The notes beneath the pieces are model-generated. The model had not been told where the DNA came from, made no database searches, and worked only from the letters and a program-made list of their open reading frames with translations. A DNA stretch of 64,000 nt, taken from NCBI RefSeq assembly GCF_020740795.1, contig NC_067312.1, forward strand, positions 43,982,405 through 44,046,404. Reading direction: 5' to 3'. This DNA comes from Apus apus. Lineage: Eukaryota > Chordata > Aves > Apodiformes > Apodidae. Shown here in pieces: positions 27,631-40,920 of this stretch (within the stretch, counting starts at the first letter, position 1; each line of letters opens with the position of its first letter). The position numbers were made by a program, and so were the translations under genes.

Positions 27631-29066
27631 AAGTGTCCTAGCCACTCCAAATATTCTCCTTCCTCAAGGCTCTGGAGCTCAGCACTGCTCCCCGCTCCTG
27701 CTTTTTGGGTTGCCCTTTAAGTCTGCATCTGCTAGTAGTGAAGGAAGAAAGCATTGCCTGTACAAACCCAGCAGTTCCACGAAGGTTGCTGTACGCCTTG
27801 CCATGACAAGAAAAACAGCTTCCGAATGCTACTGGTTGTTTTGCTTTTCTGCCAGCAAAGAAAGGATGTTTTTGAAGGAGGATTGTGAAGCAGGCAGCTG
27901 ATCATCATTGCTGTTTCATGCTGCATTCCTTTCCTGACCTGTCCATCCCCTGAAGGACACTTGGAGACTATGAGGAGAAGTAATCCAAGGAGGCATTCCA
28001 TATCTTTTCTCAAAATGATACGTTGCCTGGGAGGAAGCTTTTTGGTGGTTTGGGCTTCTCAGCATTGATGCAGATGGGTTTGCAAACAATTTGTGTTAGG
28101 AATGGCATTACCCTTAGGGTACAGAGCTCTGCTTCAGTCCTACTGCATCACTGAAGCAGTGTTTTGAGGCCTGATGCTGCATTGTAGAGTAGTCTAAGCT
28201 CTGGGGTAGAGGAGGAAGGAGGCAAGAAGTAAAGACTGCTTCCAGTATCATGGTTAGTTTGCATATAGGAATGCAGCAACACTGGGAACTGGCTAAAGGC
28301 TGCGGTAGGAGTCAGGGTGAGGTGGGAGGGGAGCACGCAGGCATACTGCAAATTGCTGCTGCGTCTTCCAATAAGATACGTTGGTTTGTCTTTGCCCAAA
28401 TGAGCATGAGATGGGGAAAAACAGTTTTAGGAAACATAAGCCTGGATAGGACATTTATTTCTGGGACAGAACTATGCCTGCTGTTCATGTGACTTGAATG
28501 TAATGTGCTTGCGCACACAGAGTTTTTTATTTTTGTCACATGGCTGCCAAAAATAACATTGAAACATATAAGTTAAGCATGCTATTCTAACACAATGGCA
28601 CTTCATTACTGCTCAGGGTAGCTCAGGTTTCCTTCTAAGTGTATCACCAGCAGGCAATAATGGAGAAGTATAGAGTAAGTAAAAGGAACTGTGTAACCTT
28701 ATGGCGTTTTATCCTAAATGTCAGCCATGATCAGTGTCCCCTGGTGAGTTGCCCAGTATATGGATTTAGCATCCTCAGTAATTGTCTCTCACACTGAGGA
28801 ATTCAACATAAATACAGTAATATCAAACTGGCTATTTCTGGAGTTTTTTCCAAATTACAGCAGTTGGTCTTACGAATAATTTACCTCTAATCAGCTGAGT
28901 TTCTGTTTGGTATTCCCTAATATGATATTATTGCCACTTTGTGTAGGGGCATGGTGATGACTAACCTCTGCTCCTGTAGCCCTATTGCTGTGTTGCATAA
29001 TTACTTTTTAGAATTTATGGGTTAACGCAGGTCAGTTAATAATTTGGGGGCACATAGCAGTGTGAT
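27631..29066. other. Unannotated DNA between a CR1 and the GGAA array
   Basis: No gene is recognised. Short overlapping frames on both strands (for example 28148-28399 minus and 28250-28492 plus) have no domain and probably reflect locally higher GC. Confidence 0.5.
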
Positions 29067-29324
29067 GGAAGGAAGGAAGGAAGGAAGGAAGGAAGGAAGG
29101 AAGGAAGGAAGGAAGGAAGGAAGGAAGGAAGGAAGGAAGGAAGGAAGGAAGGAAGGAAGGAAGGAAGGAAGGAAGGAAGGAAGGAAGGAAGGAAGGAAGG
29201 AAGGAAGGAAGGAAGGAAGGAAGGAAGGAAGGAAGGAAGGAAGGAAGGAAGGAAGGAAGGAAGGAAGGAAGGAAGGAAGGAAGGAAGGAAGGAAGGAAGG
29301 AAGGAAGGAAGGAAGGAAGGAAGG
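29067..29324. repeat. Perfect GGAA tetranucleotide microsatellite, 258 bp
   Basis: About 64.5 uninterrupted copies of GGAA (TTCC on the other strand) run from 29067 to 29324 without a single deviation. Four is not a multiple of three, so each frame reads a period-four peptide: the plus strand gives (EGRK)n and the minus strand (PSFL)n. Long open frames over it are therefore artefacts. Such a pure array is expected to be highly length-variable. Tandem GGAA is also the core of ETS-factor binding sites, so it could act as an enhancer-like element, but nothing here shows that. Confidence 0.99.
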
Positions 29325-32300
29325 CAAACAGAATAAGCATGGTTTTCTTAACAAGCAGTTTTCTAGGAAGTTGATGGATGAAAACACAGCAGCTAATATC
29401 TCTAAATATGAGTTCTCTATTTTTAGAATATAAGTTGGGTTTTTTTCCAACCTGATTACAAGATTATTGGTTATTATTTGGGTTTTGGTGTTTGTTTGTT
29501 TCTGTTCTTTTTTTCTTCCATTAAATGAGAATTCAAGATGAGATCATGATAGCAAGGCTACAGCAGTTACCAGGGAGTGTCCTGGAGTACCGAGTAGCTG
29601 GCATGGTAGAGAAGGTTGTTAAGAAGTTGCTTTTAAAAATAAATACAGAATTCTGCCCCTCTTTCTGCTTATTTTAAGGCTTATATGCAATGTGTTGAAT
29701 GTCTATGTTCTCAATTAAGCTGATAGTGGATCCTCCCAGCTGGACCATACACTAACTGTTGACAAGCATTATCATGTTTATGTGTTAAAACTTTGAAAAT
29801 AGTTTGATGATAGCTATGTTTAGTGACATCTTTTTAGCAGCCATATGACTTAACTCTCACTTGCACTTTGCCTGAGGTGGTACAACTGCTGCATTGTACC
29901 TGTATATGTCCCATCAACTGGCATGTATGAAAAAGCCCCATACAGTGGTTTACATTTGTATTTCACAGGACAGCTAATTTAGAGGATTCTGTCTAAAGTT
30001 TTACACTACCTTTACCATAGGAGAGAAGAAAGGGCTGATTTTCCCCACTCCAGCTCCTGTTCAGGTATAAAGCTCTCATATTTTAGCCTTCAAATCTCTG
30101 TAGTAAAGATGTCTGAGCAAAGTTCACTCAGGGCCATGCATTAATTTAACCATCCTTTGTGTATCTCCTTTTGAGTACTAGAATGATCCTGTAGGTAAAC
30201 CTGGTATGCTGTCAGTTTCACCTCAGAGAGGGTGATCTTTTTAACCTGATTTTCATGACAGGCATACTTCAAAATCTGTCCTGAGGTCTCTGGTGGCAGG
30301 TAAGAAAGCTGAGGTATTAACAAAGAGAAGAGATGACAACTTGCATTATTGATCATCTGATCCTCAGAGCTGTGGTTTGCTCCTTGAGGGAGGAACAGCC
30401 ACTGGTTTGCTAGGGAGGTTGTGTGGTCTGCCACAGCTGGCTGCTGGCTGCCATTCCCATCTGGTTATTTTAATAATAAATTCTGCTAAACAATTAGCTA
30501 AATTAAACAGCCTGACATGGCTTGTCAGACACAGTAGTGTGCCAGGAAGCCAAAAGATGCTTTTGCTCCCAGTTTTCAGAGACTTGTTTTGTAACAGTAC
30601 GCAAATTGCCCCTGCCCCGACTCAAAATGAAGCCACTGTTAGTCCTGCTTGTTCAACAAATTGCTTTGGGAAGAGGCTGTATTTCAGAATATATTTGTAT
30701 GATGTCCAGACAGACTTCAGCCAAGACTAGAACCTCTAACTCTGTATGAGCATCTGTGCTAGATGTCACTGTTACAGCACAAAGTGAAGCAGTGTGTCCT
30801 GGGAAAAGAGTCCTGTGCTCTCTCTCTAATGTGAAGTATGTTTGGGATGCAGCTCAGTACAACCAGTTTTCATAGGAGAAATCAGATGTCTAGGGAAAAG
30901 AGAGTGAAATGACAGGGACAAGAAGACAGACACTGTTAAGTGGATAAAACACAGAAGGATGTTTGGAGTGTAGAATAGAACATGGATTGAGAGCTAATAC
31001 ATGGCAGAGGCAGCTAACGAAACAAAAGACGATAAATCAGTGAGATGGCTTAAGCAAGCATCCAAAATTTTCACCTGTCCTCTATAGTCGTGGCACATCA
31101 AAGCACAATCACCCAGGCTGAGATTTCAAGGCTGAAGGTTTGTTGTGCATAGGGCCTTTGTGCTCTACCCAGATTGTGACTGACCATGAACATGGAAGTG
31201 ATTTCTCCTTCTGCTGGAATTGAATGCTCCTTGCCTTGATCCCAAGCTCCACAGGAGAAAATTGGAAAGCAGACAAGGAACTATATTCTCCTCTTCTTTA
31301 CTCAGAAGTTCACAGTTATAACTGTGAAGCAATAGAGCTGAAGCAGGAGTTGGAAGATTGCAAAGCTGGTGTTAGTGAGATGCAAAAGAGGACGATATGT
31401 TTTTTTGTCTAAGCAAGAAGAAAAGAAAAGAAGGCATTTGCTCAGTGCCTTGTGAAAGTTTAAAGAAGAGTCAAGAGAAGAATGCAGAAAATGTTTTAAT
31501 AATATTAACACTTTATTTTATTACCTAACTACCCTCTTCTGTTCTTGGCCCTCCACTTTAAGTAAAACATTGATAGTCCAAGTCCAGAAAGCACCAATGA
31601 AAACCCTTAATCAAATGCTGTAATTTCTTTTACTGGCACAGTGCTTGTGGCTGACTGATAGACAAGTGCTGTGAAAGGGCCAGTTAGCATTACGGGTGGA
31701 AGTGAAATAGAGATTAACAAGATTGAGATCATTTAATTGCCAAAAGCTAGGATATGTCATATAACAGAAAGTACAGTACAGAGGTGGAGATTTAGTTGTG
31801 TTTATTAATCTTTTCTCTAATACAATTACTGAAGTATATAACAAGAAATGTAAAGGTAAGGTTTCCAAAAGGAAGGAACAAAATACTTCTAGTGCACTGC
31901 ATAATTATGATACAGGGCATCACAGTTACCATAAAGCACTTAAAAAAAAAAATATATTAGACGTGTGTCCAAAAAACTGAAATAGGCACTTCAGTTCCAT
32001 AAAGCAAATGGGCACTACAGGCATTCACCTGCATTTGCAGATTCTGCCCCTCCTGGGGGCTGATGCTAAATGGGTTATTTTACACAATAAGTCAAGTGCT
32101 GAAGTTATTCCACTTACCTGGTTTGCCTGCACAAACACAGCTACCTTGCCAGCTGAATGAGCTGCAATTCTAGGTAGGGAACACCCAAAGCAGTAACTTA
32201 AAAAGGCAGCAGAACCTGTAAAAAATGAGGAAATGAAAGAACAGAATTTCTGGAGCTACATTAACCAAGCAAACATTGTTCCATAGTTTTAGATGATCAC

Positions 32301-34853
32301 CTCCTTACTTCCTCTGTCATATTTGAAGATGGGTCACTTCATTACATAGAATGCCTCAGATTCTGCATGTACCCAAAAGCAACATGAATCTATTACAGAT
32401 TGGTTTTGCTGTTTTGGAAAGCATGGTCACATACAGTCTTGAAAGAAGGTGGGAATGAAGCCAACATAGAATTAACCACACTGAATAACTTGCACATTTT
32501 CAATGAAGTCTTTCATGTATTTCTGTGCTTTTCAAAACTGAACAAGGGCCAAAACTAGCCACATCACTTGGGCTTGCTGTAATGAATTCCTGCTTCTCTG
32601 CAGTCTGAATCTAAGCCACTATCCTACACATACCACATCATAAGAAACCTCTAACCCTAACCATAAGACCAGCACATTCATATCTCTACAGTATGTTCAT
32701 TACACTTACATTAATAAATGAATACAATGTTACAATGCCTGTGCCATTAAACAACACCTGTTCGATACAATGGAAACAAGGCACTCTATGATTAAATATA
32801 TTCTCTTCTTGACAAAGAACTGCACAACTGTTTGGCTAGAGCTGTGAAGCAAATGGTGTATTTACATATGAAAAGGAATTTGTGTACATTTGATGAATGA
32901 CAGAATAGTTGCTATATATGGCAAGGAAAAGGGATGTAAATTATTTTGTGTATTCATTACTGCTATGGCAAGTAAGTGGAAAAGGCCTTGATATAGCTGT
33001 GTACGTATCTTTCTTGTCCACCGCAGTTAGGCAAAGCATATACAGGCTGCTGGCAGCATTACAAGAATAAGCTTTAATCCTAGAAATCTTAGCTGGAAAA
33101 GACCTGGTATGGTATGTTCAAACCATCCCCTGGGAGCACACACAAAATGGATCTTTCGTCCTCTTGAGTTTCAAGGGTCTCAAGTGTGAGTCATCCATTG
33201 TTGCACTTTGATGTCTGGTCCAGATGTCAATAAATTCCTAACAGTGATAATTTTTTTCCTTTTTCTTCAGTGAATACTTTTCTTTTTCCTTGGCTTCATT
33301 CATATTAGTCTTACTATACCTTCCTAAACAACTTACTTAAAATTAAAGAGAATGGAGCACACCAATGTGGGCTCTATACCTTCAGCAACAAGTTGCAGTG
33401 TAGAAAAGGAGACAGCATGAGAGGGTTATAAATGAGATACTAGGTCAAGACAAGGGAAAATAACCATTTTCTACTACAGTAATCTCTGCTACACATACAT
33501 GCATGCACATATACAAACCATGGACTTTTCATGGCAAATTTCCCCTGAAATTGCTTCCCTCAGCAGTTAGCTGAAGCTGAAAACTAGACCCAAAAGTAGA
33601 GAAGCTGTCCATCCTGACATGCAAATCTTACAGCCTTGGAAGGGGAAGGAAGATGGCAGCTTTGGTGTGATAAAGTCAAGGAAAGGGTGAGAAATAGCAG
33701 GTGAAGAGAAGGGTCTTGGATGGGCAGGGTAGCACAATAGATTCTTGATTTAGGATTATCCATGTTTAGAGGTGTTGATCTGATTCGCAGAAATACTAAA
33801 CCCAAAATGGTAAACACAGCATAAACTGATGGCAGTGAGAACCATGTTCAGCAAATACAGAATGTTATCAAGTACTGAGATTTGTAGGTTGCATCTCAAA
33901 CTGGCCCTCCAAATTAGTTTATGGTATGGACAATCTGACTGTTCTTACTGAAACACAGTGTCTTCTGCATCTAAAAATTGTAAAAATGACATCTTGCTTA
34001 CAGGAAATGTATTCAGGTTTGCTTAAAGAAAAAAAACACAAACAAACAGAATACAATGTGAGCATATTATGATATAAAAGCTAGATAAAAGCCTAAGAAA
34101 ATCCTGTTTTGTTTATAGGATTTGAAAGGCATGCAGCAAAAGACACCTGAGATCCCACACTGAATGAGTAGGATAAACACAAATACTTAGTAACTGCCAG
34201 TTCACTGGAATAAGGTGAGGCTGCAGGAGAAGAATGTCTCACCATGTTTTATGTTATGTACCTGCCTCTGGGTATTACTTGTGTAACTGAAGGCAGCCAC
34301 AGGAGCTGGGCTTGGGAAACATGGGGGAGGGGCTCAATTAAGAGGCAGTGAAAAAATTTAATCCTGCTGCTTAATTTGCTGGTGTTCAAGGGCTTGATTT
34401 TGTGAGTCTTACTATTCTTTTCACAGCTTTCTTCTCCAATGCAGTTCTTGTGTATGGAAAACAGCAGCAGTGCTTTCTGAAAGACACCTGGCATAGCTGA
34501 TTCCTCAGAGCACATGACCACAAACCAAACTTCGTACTGTCAGCCTGTGTTAATCTGCACTGTGGCTTGCTTAGATTAGTGACCCCCATCAATATGTGGT
34601 CATGACCCTGTCTTCTATAAACACTTTCCATGTCTTGTAGCTGATTTTTCTATCTTGTACAGTGTACTGCACGCTGCATAAGTAACAAACTCCGCTCTGT
34701 TCATAAGCATACCCCAGAAACTGTGATGCCTGGCAAAGTTTTTTAGGGTAGCAAGCAGGGATCTTGTACAACATTTGTTCACTCTTAGAAGATCGGAACA
34801 TTCCTTGCCAATCCCTCAGCCTTTAAGTAGAAATAGAACACATGGCCCTTCTA
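29325..34853. other. Unannotated AT-rich DNA
   Basis: No coding gene is recognised over 5.5 kb. Frames reach 117 codons at most (30377-30730) without domains. A faint CR1-like end near 33080 is listed separately. A CTAACCCTAACC word near 32650 is only two telomere-like units. Confidence 0.55.
33080..33137 (-). mobile_element. Very degraded CR1-like 3' end
   Basis: CTAGAAATCTTAGCTGGAAA followed by AGACCTGGTATGGTATGTTC and CCATCCCCTGGGAGCAC resembles the reversed CR1 3' end (ATAGAATC...GGTTGGAAAAGACC...CCA). Many substitutions are present, so the copy is old or the match is chance. Confidence 0.4.
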
Positions 34854-34995
34854 AGAATCATAGAATGGTTTGGGTTGGAAAGCACCTTAAAGATCACCTA
34901 GTCCCAAACCCTCTGCATGGACAGGGATAACTTCCACTAGATCAGGTTGCACAAAGTGCTGACCTACCTGGCCTTAATCAAGCACAGGCCTAGAC
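34854..34995 (-). mobile_element. CR1 LINE 3' end fragment, minus strand
   Basis: The plus strand reads AGAATCATAGAATGGTTTGG, GTTGGAAAGCACCTTAAAGATCACCTAGTCCC, CTCTGCATGGACAGGGATA and ACTAGATCAGGTTGCACAAAG. This is the same CR1 3' subfamily as the copy at 24451. Similarity is clear to about 34995 and then fades. It is heavily 5' truncated. Confidence 0.92.
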
Positions 34996-37900
34996 CATTC
35001 TGCTGTCATTGTCCAGACGATGCTAAGGTCCATGGGCCACCTCCAGCCCGGGGTGACAGATTTGGCACGATGCACTTAAAGATTGTTTTATACCATGGTG
35101 GACTTTCTAGCCAGTAAAGTCCTTCAGACAGGACCCTGCACTGTTTTTAAGTGGCTTCTCTCCATCCCAGCAGTCCATGAACTTGGACTGTGGACAGCAA
35201 AGCAGCACTGCTACTTTTACAGCCATGGCTCCAGAAGCATGAGAAATATTTTGAGGTTCTCCTGTGAGCTCAGCTAGGGCAGGACAATCAGCTAAAAAGC
35301 CATCATGTTGGGTTGTGTTCTTGCTGAATCCCTGCTGTGCCAAGAGTGAAGACTCCAGATCTGACAGATACATCCTCTCTGCAGAGCCCTGCAAATAGGA
35401 AGCCAGGAATGGCTAATATGGGACAACTATTCTGACATAGACAAGATGGCCTAAAAGAAACAGGGCCTGTCATCTAAGAGAAAGAGTAACCACAATTTCC
35501 CTCTTCTCACTGACTCTTGTCAGTAGGTTTGTGCATTTGTATTTTGGAGCATAATGCGTAGCAACTATGTATGGGTAAGCAAGATGATACTTAACCTACT
35601 AGCTCTTGCATACCTGGTGAATAGGAGCAGAGCTTATTTAAGTGTCATTTGATCTGTTTCAAATTATTCCTCACTTTCTGTAGTAACAAAAGGCTGTTAT
35701 CAAAACAATGATATTAATCTTTTGATATAATGTAATTTTACTATCATGTTTACAAACAGAACACTTTATCAGAACTGGAAACTGTACATACGCCAAAGAA
35801 ATTTCCTAAATATAGAAAGGGAAGGGGAAAGTTATTTCCCTTCCCTGTTTTAGCCACTAACTGGAATAAAAGTAGAAATTAATTCACTGAATTCTATTTT
35901 TTTTATATTATTGCTTTGTTCAGTGTTTAATTTCTTTCCTCATTTAAATTTTCAAGGATATTGACATTTGGTGAAGTTGGCAGATGCATAAAAGAGAAGG
36001 GCAAGTACTCTTCCTTCTTTAAATTATCCCCAAATTCCGATTATCACACATTGTTGCATCAAATAACCATAAGAATAAAGAGGAAAAAAGAAATAAACTT
36101 ATTAAACTAAAAATTTTGCAAAGAAAAAAGCAGAAGAATGTAATCCTTCACAATAGGAAACGATAAATTTGCCAATTGGATTTTTTTTAAGTGCCTTCAA
36201 TCAGTTCTTGAACAATCAAGGTTCTTGAACAATTTTATAGTAATGGATTAAGGAAAGTTTCATTGTTTTGAGATTAGTAGCAGACTCATTATTGTATGTA
36301 TACTAAAATCCCACTCTCATTTATGAGTGATTGTCACTGTCAAGAATAAGCATAACTGTAAAGAGGGAAATATTCAGTAATAGCTTTAAATTTAAATCGG
36401 AGCCACTGCCAGAAAAAGTGACCAGGATAAACAATTCCTCCTGCAAATGTAATTCTTCTTTTCTGTTCTGAGTTAAATGAACTCCGTGAACCTAGTGAAA
36501 ATATGTGGCTTTACTCCATTAAAAAGGGGTAAGGTGTTTTGTAAACAATAGAGGGCATTGTTATTTATTTCCTTAGATCAATGTAAAGATGCAGTGTCAC
36601 AAAGTAAGCAAACTTTTATGTTCTGATAACTTTGGCCTGTTTTGCCTTGAGCACACACTTATTAGTAGATGATGAAGTAACTCTCTTAGTAAACAAATGA
36701 ACAGAAAGAATGTTCATGCTAAGTCAAGTCAAGGAGAGCTACTGGAGGGCAGAAAAATCACTTTTCTCCCACTTCATTTGGCCAGTCAAAATGGAAATCT
36801 CAATATTTACATGGTGTAGTATTCAGATATGCTCAATGCAGAGGAAAAAAGTGTGGTCATAGCACTGTAAGACAGCAGATGTTATGACAAACACCCTTTA
36901 GCTGAGGTTGTCAGAAATGTATGTGGCATCAAAGCGTCCCCCTCTCGCCAGATGTCCTACTCCGTGAGCCTGACAGGCACCTGCAAGCTGGCTCCCTGGC
37001 TGTCTTTTTCTCTAAGGTCCTGAGCAAGAGAAAGCTGATTAGCTTGAGATCCAAGCAGACTGCAGTACTAAGCGCCACAGATAAATTAAACTAATTTGCA
37101 TTCTGCTCATAAAGATTCTGCCTTAAAAAATAAAAGTTTCATATGTGTTGTCTACTGCAGACTGATTCTGTACTCTCCCGCTGGCCCACTTTGGGTTTCT
37201 AATTGAAAAAGAGGTACTAAGCTGGAAAAAGTGAGATCTGGACTATGAACTGCAGTTCATAATGCTGCTTTCTCAAGTAATAAAGACTGGACACACCAGC
37301 TTTGAAACGGAAACACACAGAGTTTCCACCCCTTGGAAAACTTACCCAGTAACAGCCCATTTACTAGGCTGGCAGAAAGGAGCACAGAGTACGACTATTA
37401 AAGAGCAGCATGGACATGTCCATCATTTGCAAAAAGTTAAGTAATATGTCGTATGTGACCTCCTCATACACAACATTTTTCTCCCTCATAATTTTTTTCT
37501 TAAAAAGGCAGAACTCTTTTGACTGAGTCTTTTCCAATGGGTAGATTTTTCTTTCTTTTTCCTTCCCATGGTTCAAGATTATTTTAACCAGCATGAGAGA
37601 TGTCACATGGAAAACCCTAACAACAAAGTCCTGGGTTAGTTTCATTTATGCAGCTGATGACTCAACACTGTTATACTCAGGCTGCAGTGAGCAGACCTTG
37701 GTCATAGTCTGAACAGGTCAAGGACTGGTTCTATGCATATGAAACCAATTCAGGGATTTTTGTTTATCTCCTTTTGAGCTGTATTCTAAAGCTGCTAATG
37801 ATGGCATCATTAGTATTACACTGATATCACAAGCATGTCTTAGTAGGGCATATATTGCACTCTCTCTAGCAATCATTATGCCAATTGCTAATGACCTAAG

Positions 37901-39258
37901 ATAGACCAATGCACTGGCGAGTACCTTTAAAAGCACAGGTTGATTAGATTAACCAGGTAGTTTCCCCAGAAGTAGCCACAAATGAAATAATAAAAGCATT
38001 AAAAATTTCTATTTTCCCACAGGTACTTATGCACAATTAGGTACTTTTGTGTTCATAGAATTCCTAGTGATGCAGTGATTCCTCCAGTGGACACTGTAGT
38101 GGGATAATTGAGATGTGTCTCTCTAAGCATGGTAAGTAAACAGCTCTGCAAGGTTTTTATCCATGTTTTTTTAAAAATCACCTTTGAGGTTTTACAACTT
38201 AGGAATTAAAAATCTTTACTATTGAAATGTCAGTTTAAAAAGGGCTAGGAATACTACAAGTAGTGTGTGAAGTAAATCTGTGCTGTGGCAGAATCAATCA
38301 GAACAGCAAAGAGTAGTGATTAAACATTTAATCAGAAGCATTATACTTTGTTTTGTTCTCATTGTAGCTGCAGGAAAAGATGCTGTAACGGATCTTTAAA
38401 TAGAAAACCTGAGGCTAAATTCTACTTCATCCATCAAAAGCAGCTGCTAGGAGATGACCTAATTTTAGTGGCTTATCAATTCCTTAGTGCTTGTTGGTTG
38501 ACGTAACTTTGATCCTCTGATGCTAGATGCTGAATCTAACTAGAATTTAATGTGAATCTTTTGGATGGCTGCCCAGCCAAGCTGCATAATCCAAACAAAG
38601 AGAATGAGCAGTACATGATTCAAGCTACTCACGTGTACAATAATACAAATATATGTATCCTGATTCCTTTGGGCAATCAGCTCCATGTCACCAAGCACAT
38701 ATTTCAATACAATGTCCTTGTAGGTTTTTTGTTGTGTTTTTTTTTCCCCAAACAATACTTTGCTTTTCAGTGGAAAAACAACACAAGATACAGTGAGACT
38801 CAGAGGTTGCCAGGAAATAGTGGTAGTGTCAATAATTGCAGGATATTTTTAATTAATGTTTGCCAAGCAAATCATTGCCCTTTAAAAGGCCTGTTATTTC
38901 CATTTATATAGAGATTAGCCTACATGTTAGGAGAGGGAATAGTTCTAGATATTTTTATTAGTAGTTTTTGTAGCATTTTTAAGGGATTTTTTTTTAATAC
39001 AAGAAAATGTCTGTCTTGCTAACTTTATCTGGACTGTAACTTGTTTTCCTTTTTGGCTCTTCACTAGAACCATCTGTGACACACATGCAAGTTGCTGGGT
39101 GTGTGAGCAATGCTTCGCACATATTTACTTGCCCTACTTGGCATTATTTCCTAGTCATTAAAGATTATGCAGGAGTTTTTAATGTCCCTTTTTTTTTTTC
39201 ATTCTCTTAGCAAACTGAGGTAAGAAAAAGAGACTGGGTCAGGCTGTTATATAGCTGG
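34996..39258. other. Unannotated AT-rich DNA
   Basis: No gene is recognised. Many short A/T runs occur (about 35880-36200). A short ATG frame at 36952 with a curious N-terminal match is listed separately. Sequence around 37070-37160 is AT-rich with homeobox-like words (AATTAAACTAATTTGCAT) and might be conserved non-coding DNA, but this cannot be tested here. Confidence 0.5.
36952..37023 (+). pseudogene. Short ATG frame beginning like PDZ-LIM proteins
   Basis: A 23-codon frame starts MSYSVSLTG and stops at TGA 37021-37023. The first nine residues resemble the start of ALP/Enigma-family PDZ-LIM proteins, whose PDZ domain begins right at the N-terminus. After residue nine the resemblance is weak: only an APW-like trio follows, and there is no continuing PDZ domain. 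CCCCCTCTCGCCAG stands directly before the ATG, like a splice acceptor. It could be a decayed retrocopy fragment, an odd first exon or coincidence. I favour coincidence or a relic. Confidence 0.2.
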
Positions 39259-39347
39259 GTTTGTTTTGGGTTATTTTTTTGTTTGTTTTTTTGGCTTGGG
39301 TGGTGGTGGTTTTTTGTTTTGTTTTGTTTTGTTTTTTTGTTTTTTCC
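39259..39347. repeat. T/G-rich simple sequence with TTTTG units
   Basis: Runs of T are broken by G in TTTTG/TTTG periodicity, with a GGTGGTGGT core at about 39300. It is ordinary low-complexity sequence, possibly an old reversed poly(A) tail. Confidence 0.75.
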
Positions 39348-39435
39348 TGGGAGAGACTGTGTCTAGAGTTTAGACTGGGGAGGATTATTTAGATTGAAAG
39401 GATCTCTGGGTTTTCTTTCTTTCTGGCACTGACAA

Positions 39436-39540
39436 TAAAGCATTGTGTGAGATTGGGCCAGTCACTTAGGGCCTGTTTTTCACACTCCAGTTGAAATAAA
39501 TGGGAACTGCATGTGCTCAGCACCTCTGCGAATCAGGTCA
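39436..39540 (+). mobile_element. Ancient MIR-like (CORE-SINE) relic
   Basis: GTGTGAGATTGGGCCAGTCACTTAG matches the well-known MIR core pattern (TGTGACCTTGGGCAAGTCACTTA). It is followed by TTGAAATAAATGGGAACTGC and GTGCTCAGCACCTCTG, a tail often seen in old amniote repeats. It is highly diverged, and the family assignment is by eye. Confidence 0.55.
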
Positions 39541-40845
39541 TTTATGTCTCCTCCTTTCATTTATGCACTGATAAATATAACAATCTTTGCCTTTGCATAT
39601 GTAAACTAGGTAGAAGGATACAAATATGGGCTGTTAAACATGCAAATCCCTCATTTTGATGCACAACCATCCATTTCATGCAGCTAGGGATTTCTACATT
39701 TGTAAGACTTAGGTTCATTTTGGAAAAATAGGCCATAAATAACAAAATCTATACAGTCTTGCCAGGGAGGCACAACTGAAATCAATATGTTTGTGTGCCT
39801 TCTTTTCTGTAGTTTCTCTTCTTTTAAAAATTGTATTTGCTATGATAATCATTTTAGCCTACTTTATTACTGGATTAGACTGTGTTGTCAACATCAGATG
39901 CCTTGGGCTTGACATGCCAATTGTAGTTTATCACAAGACCCCAGGTTAGCTGTTTGACACACTTTTGGATTCTTAGGTGGGCTTAATTATCTTTTAATGT
40001 TGCCTGCATTTATTCAGTGACAGAAAGGGTGTCCTAAGTGGCTAGCCTACAACTCAAGATTGCCCTGTGAACATATAGAAAGGGACAGATCTGGTACAAA
40101 AAGCAGGACAAAATAAAACTTTTGTAATAAGCAGCCAGATTGACATCTATTTTCGCTCTGCCTACCTCTGTTCAAAAACCACCCTAGTAATAAGAACAAA
40201 TTTCTTCAATAGAAATGAAGGTGGTTATTTAAATGGTACTATTCGTGACATAGAAATGTCAGTGGCTGCTAGGTCCTGTCCCCTGCTCCCATAAGAACTT
40301 GCTGGAAGTCAGAAGCATTGAAGGTCTTCCTTGCAATCACAAGATGCTGTTTGCTAGCATCATTGATGTTCTTTAAAATGATAAAATTTTGGTGAACAGC
40401 CCAGTTAAAAGAAAATAAGTAATTTCTCCTCAGTAGCATAGTTGTGAAAAAATGCTTATTTTGACCAAAATCTCAAAAAAAGACAAGAAAATAGCAAAGA
40501 CATCCTACATTTAAATCTGGATCCTGCCTTTATTAAGACAATTTCTCCTGCTTAAGCCTCCTGCTTTTGCCACTTTCCCTAGGACTCCACAATATCCCCT
40601 TTCTCATGGGACAGACAAGCCCATCACACAACTGAAATGCAGAGGGATGTCCACACATCCTTTACTCCAAGACCTTGTGCTTTCACATGTCTCTGATGCA
40701 TGCATGAGTCATGGGCTCATGAAATGCTTACCTTTTCTTTGCATGAGGTACACACCTCTAGTGATGAGGCAGGAGAATTCACAGCACATGTACAACCCTT
40801 GGCTGCATTTCAGTTTACCAAAATTGCCTTGGCCAGAAGATTGGC

Positions 40846-40920
40846 CAGTCTTGTGGAAGAACAAAGATCTGAACCCACAGCTTTTGTGTTATTGCCCCAA
40901 CCTTTCCAGTGTGCTAGTCA
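40846..40920 (-). mobile_element. Ancient MIR-like relic, minus strand
   Basis: GTCTTGTGGAAGAACAAAGATCTGAACCCA followed by a GCCCCAACC...GTGCTAGT block matches the reversed pattern of old amniote SINEs (GCAGAGC...GAACCCAGGTCT...CCAGTGCTCTA). It is strongly diverged. Confidence 0.4.

Noticed and set aside
29022..29450. Long open frames on both strands over the GGAA array (129-142 codons)
   Set aside because: They are produced by the tetranucleotide repeat, which has no stop in any frame. The peptides are simple repeats.
32640..32670. CTAACCCTAACC telomere-like motif
   Set aside because: Only two units, too short for an interstitial telomeric repeat.
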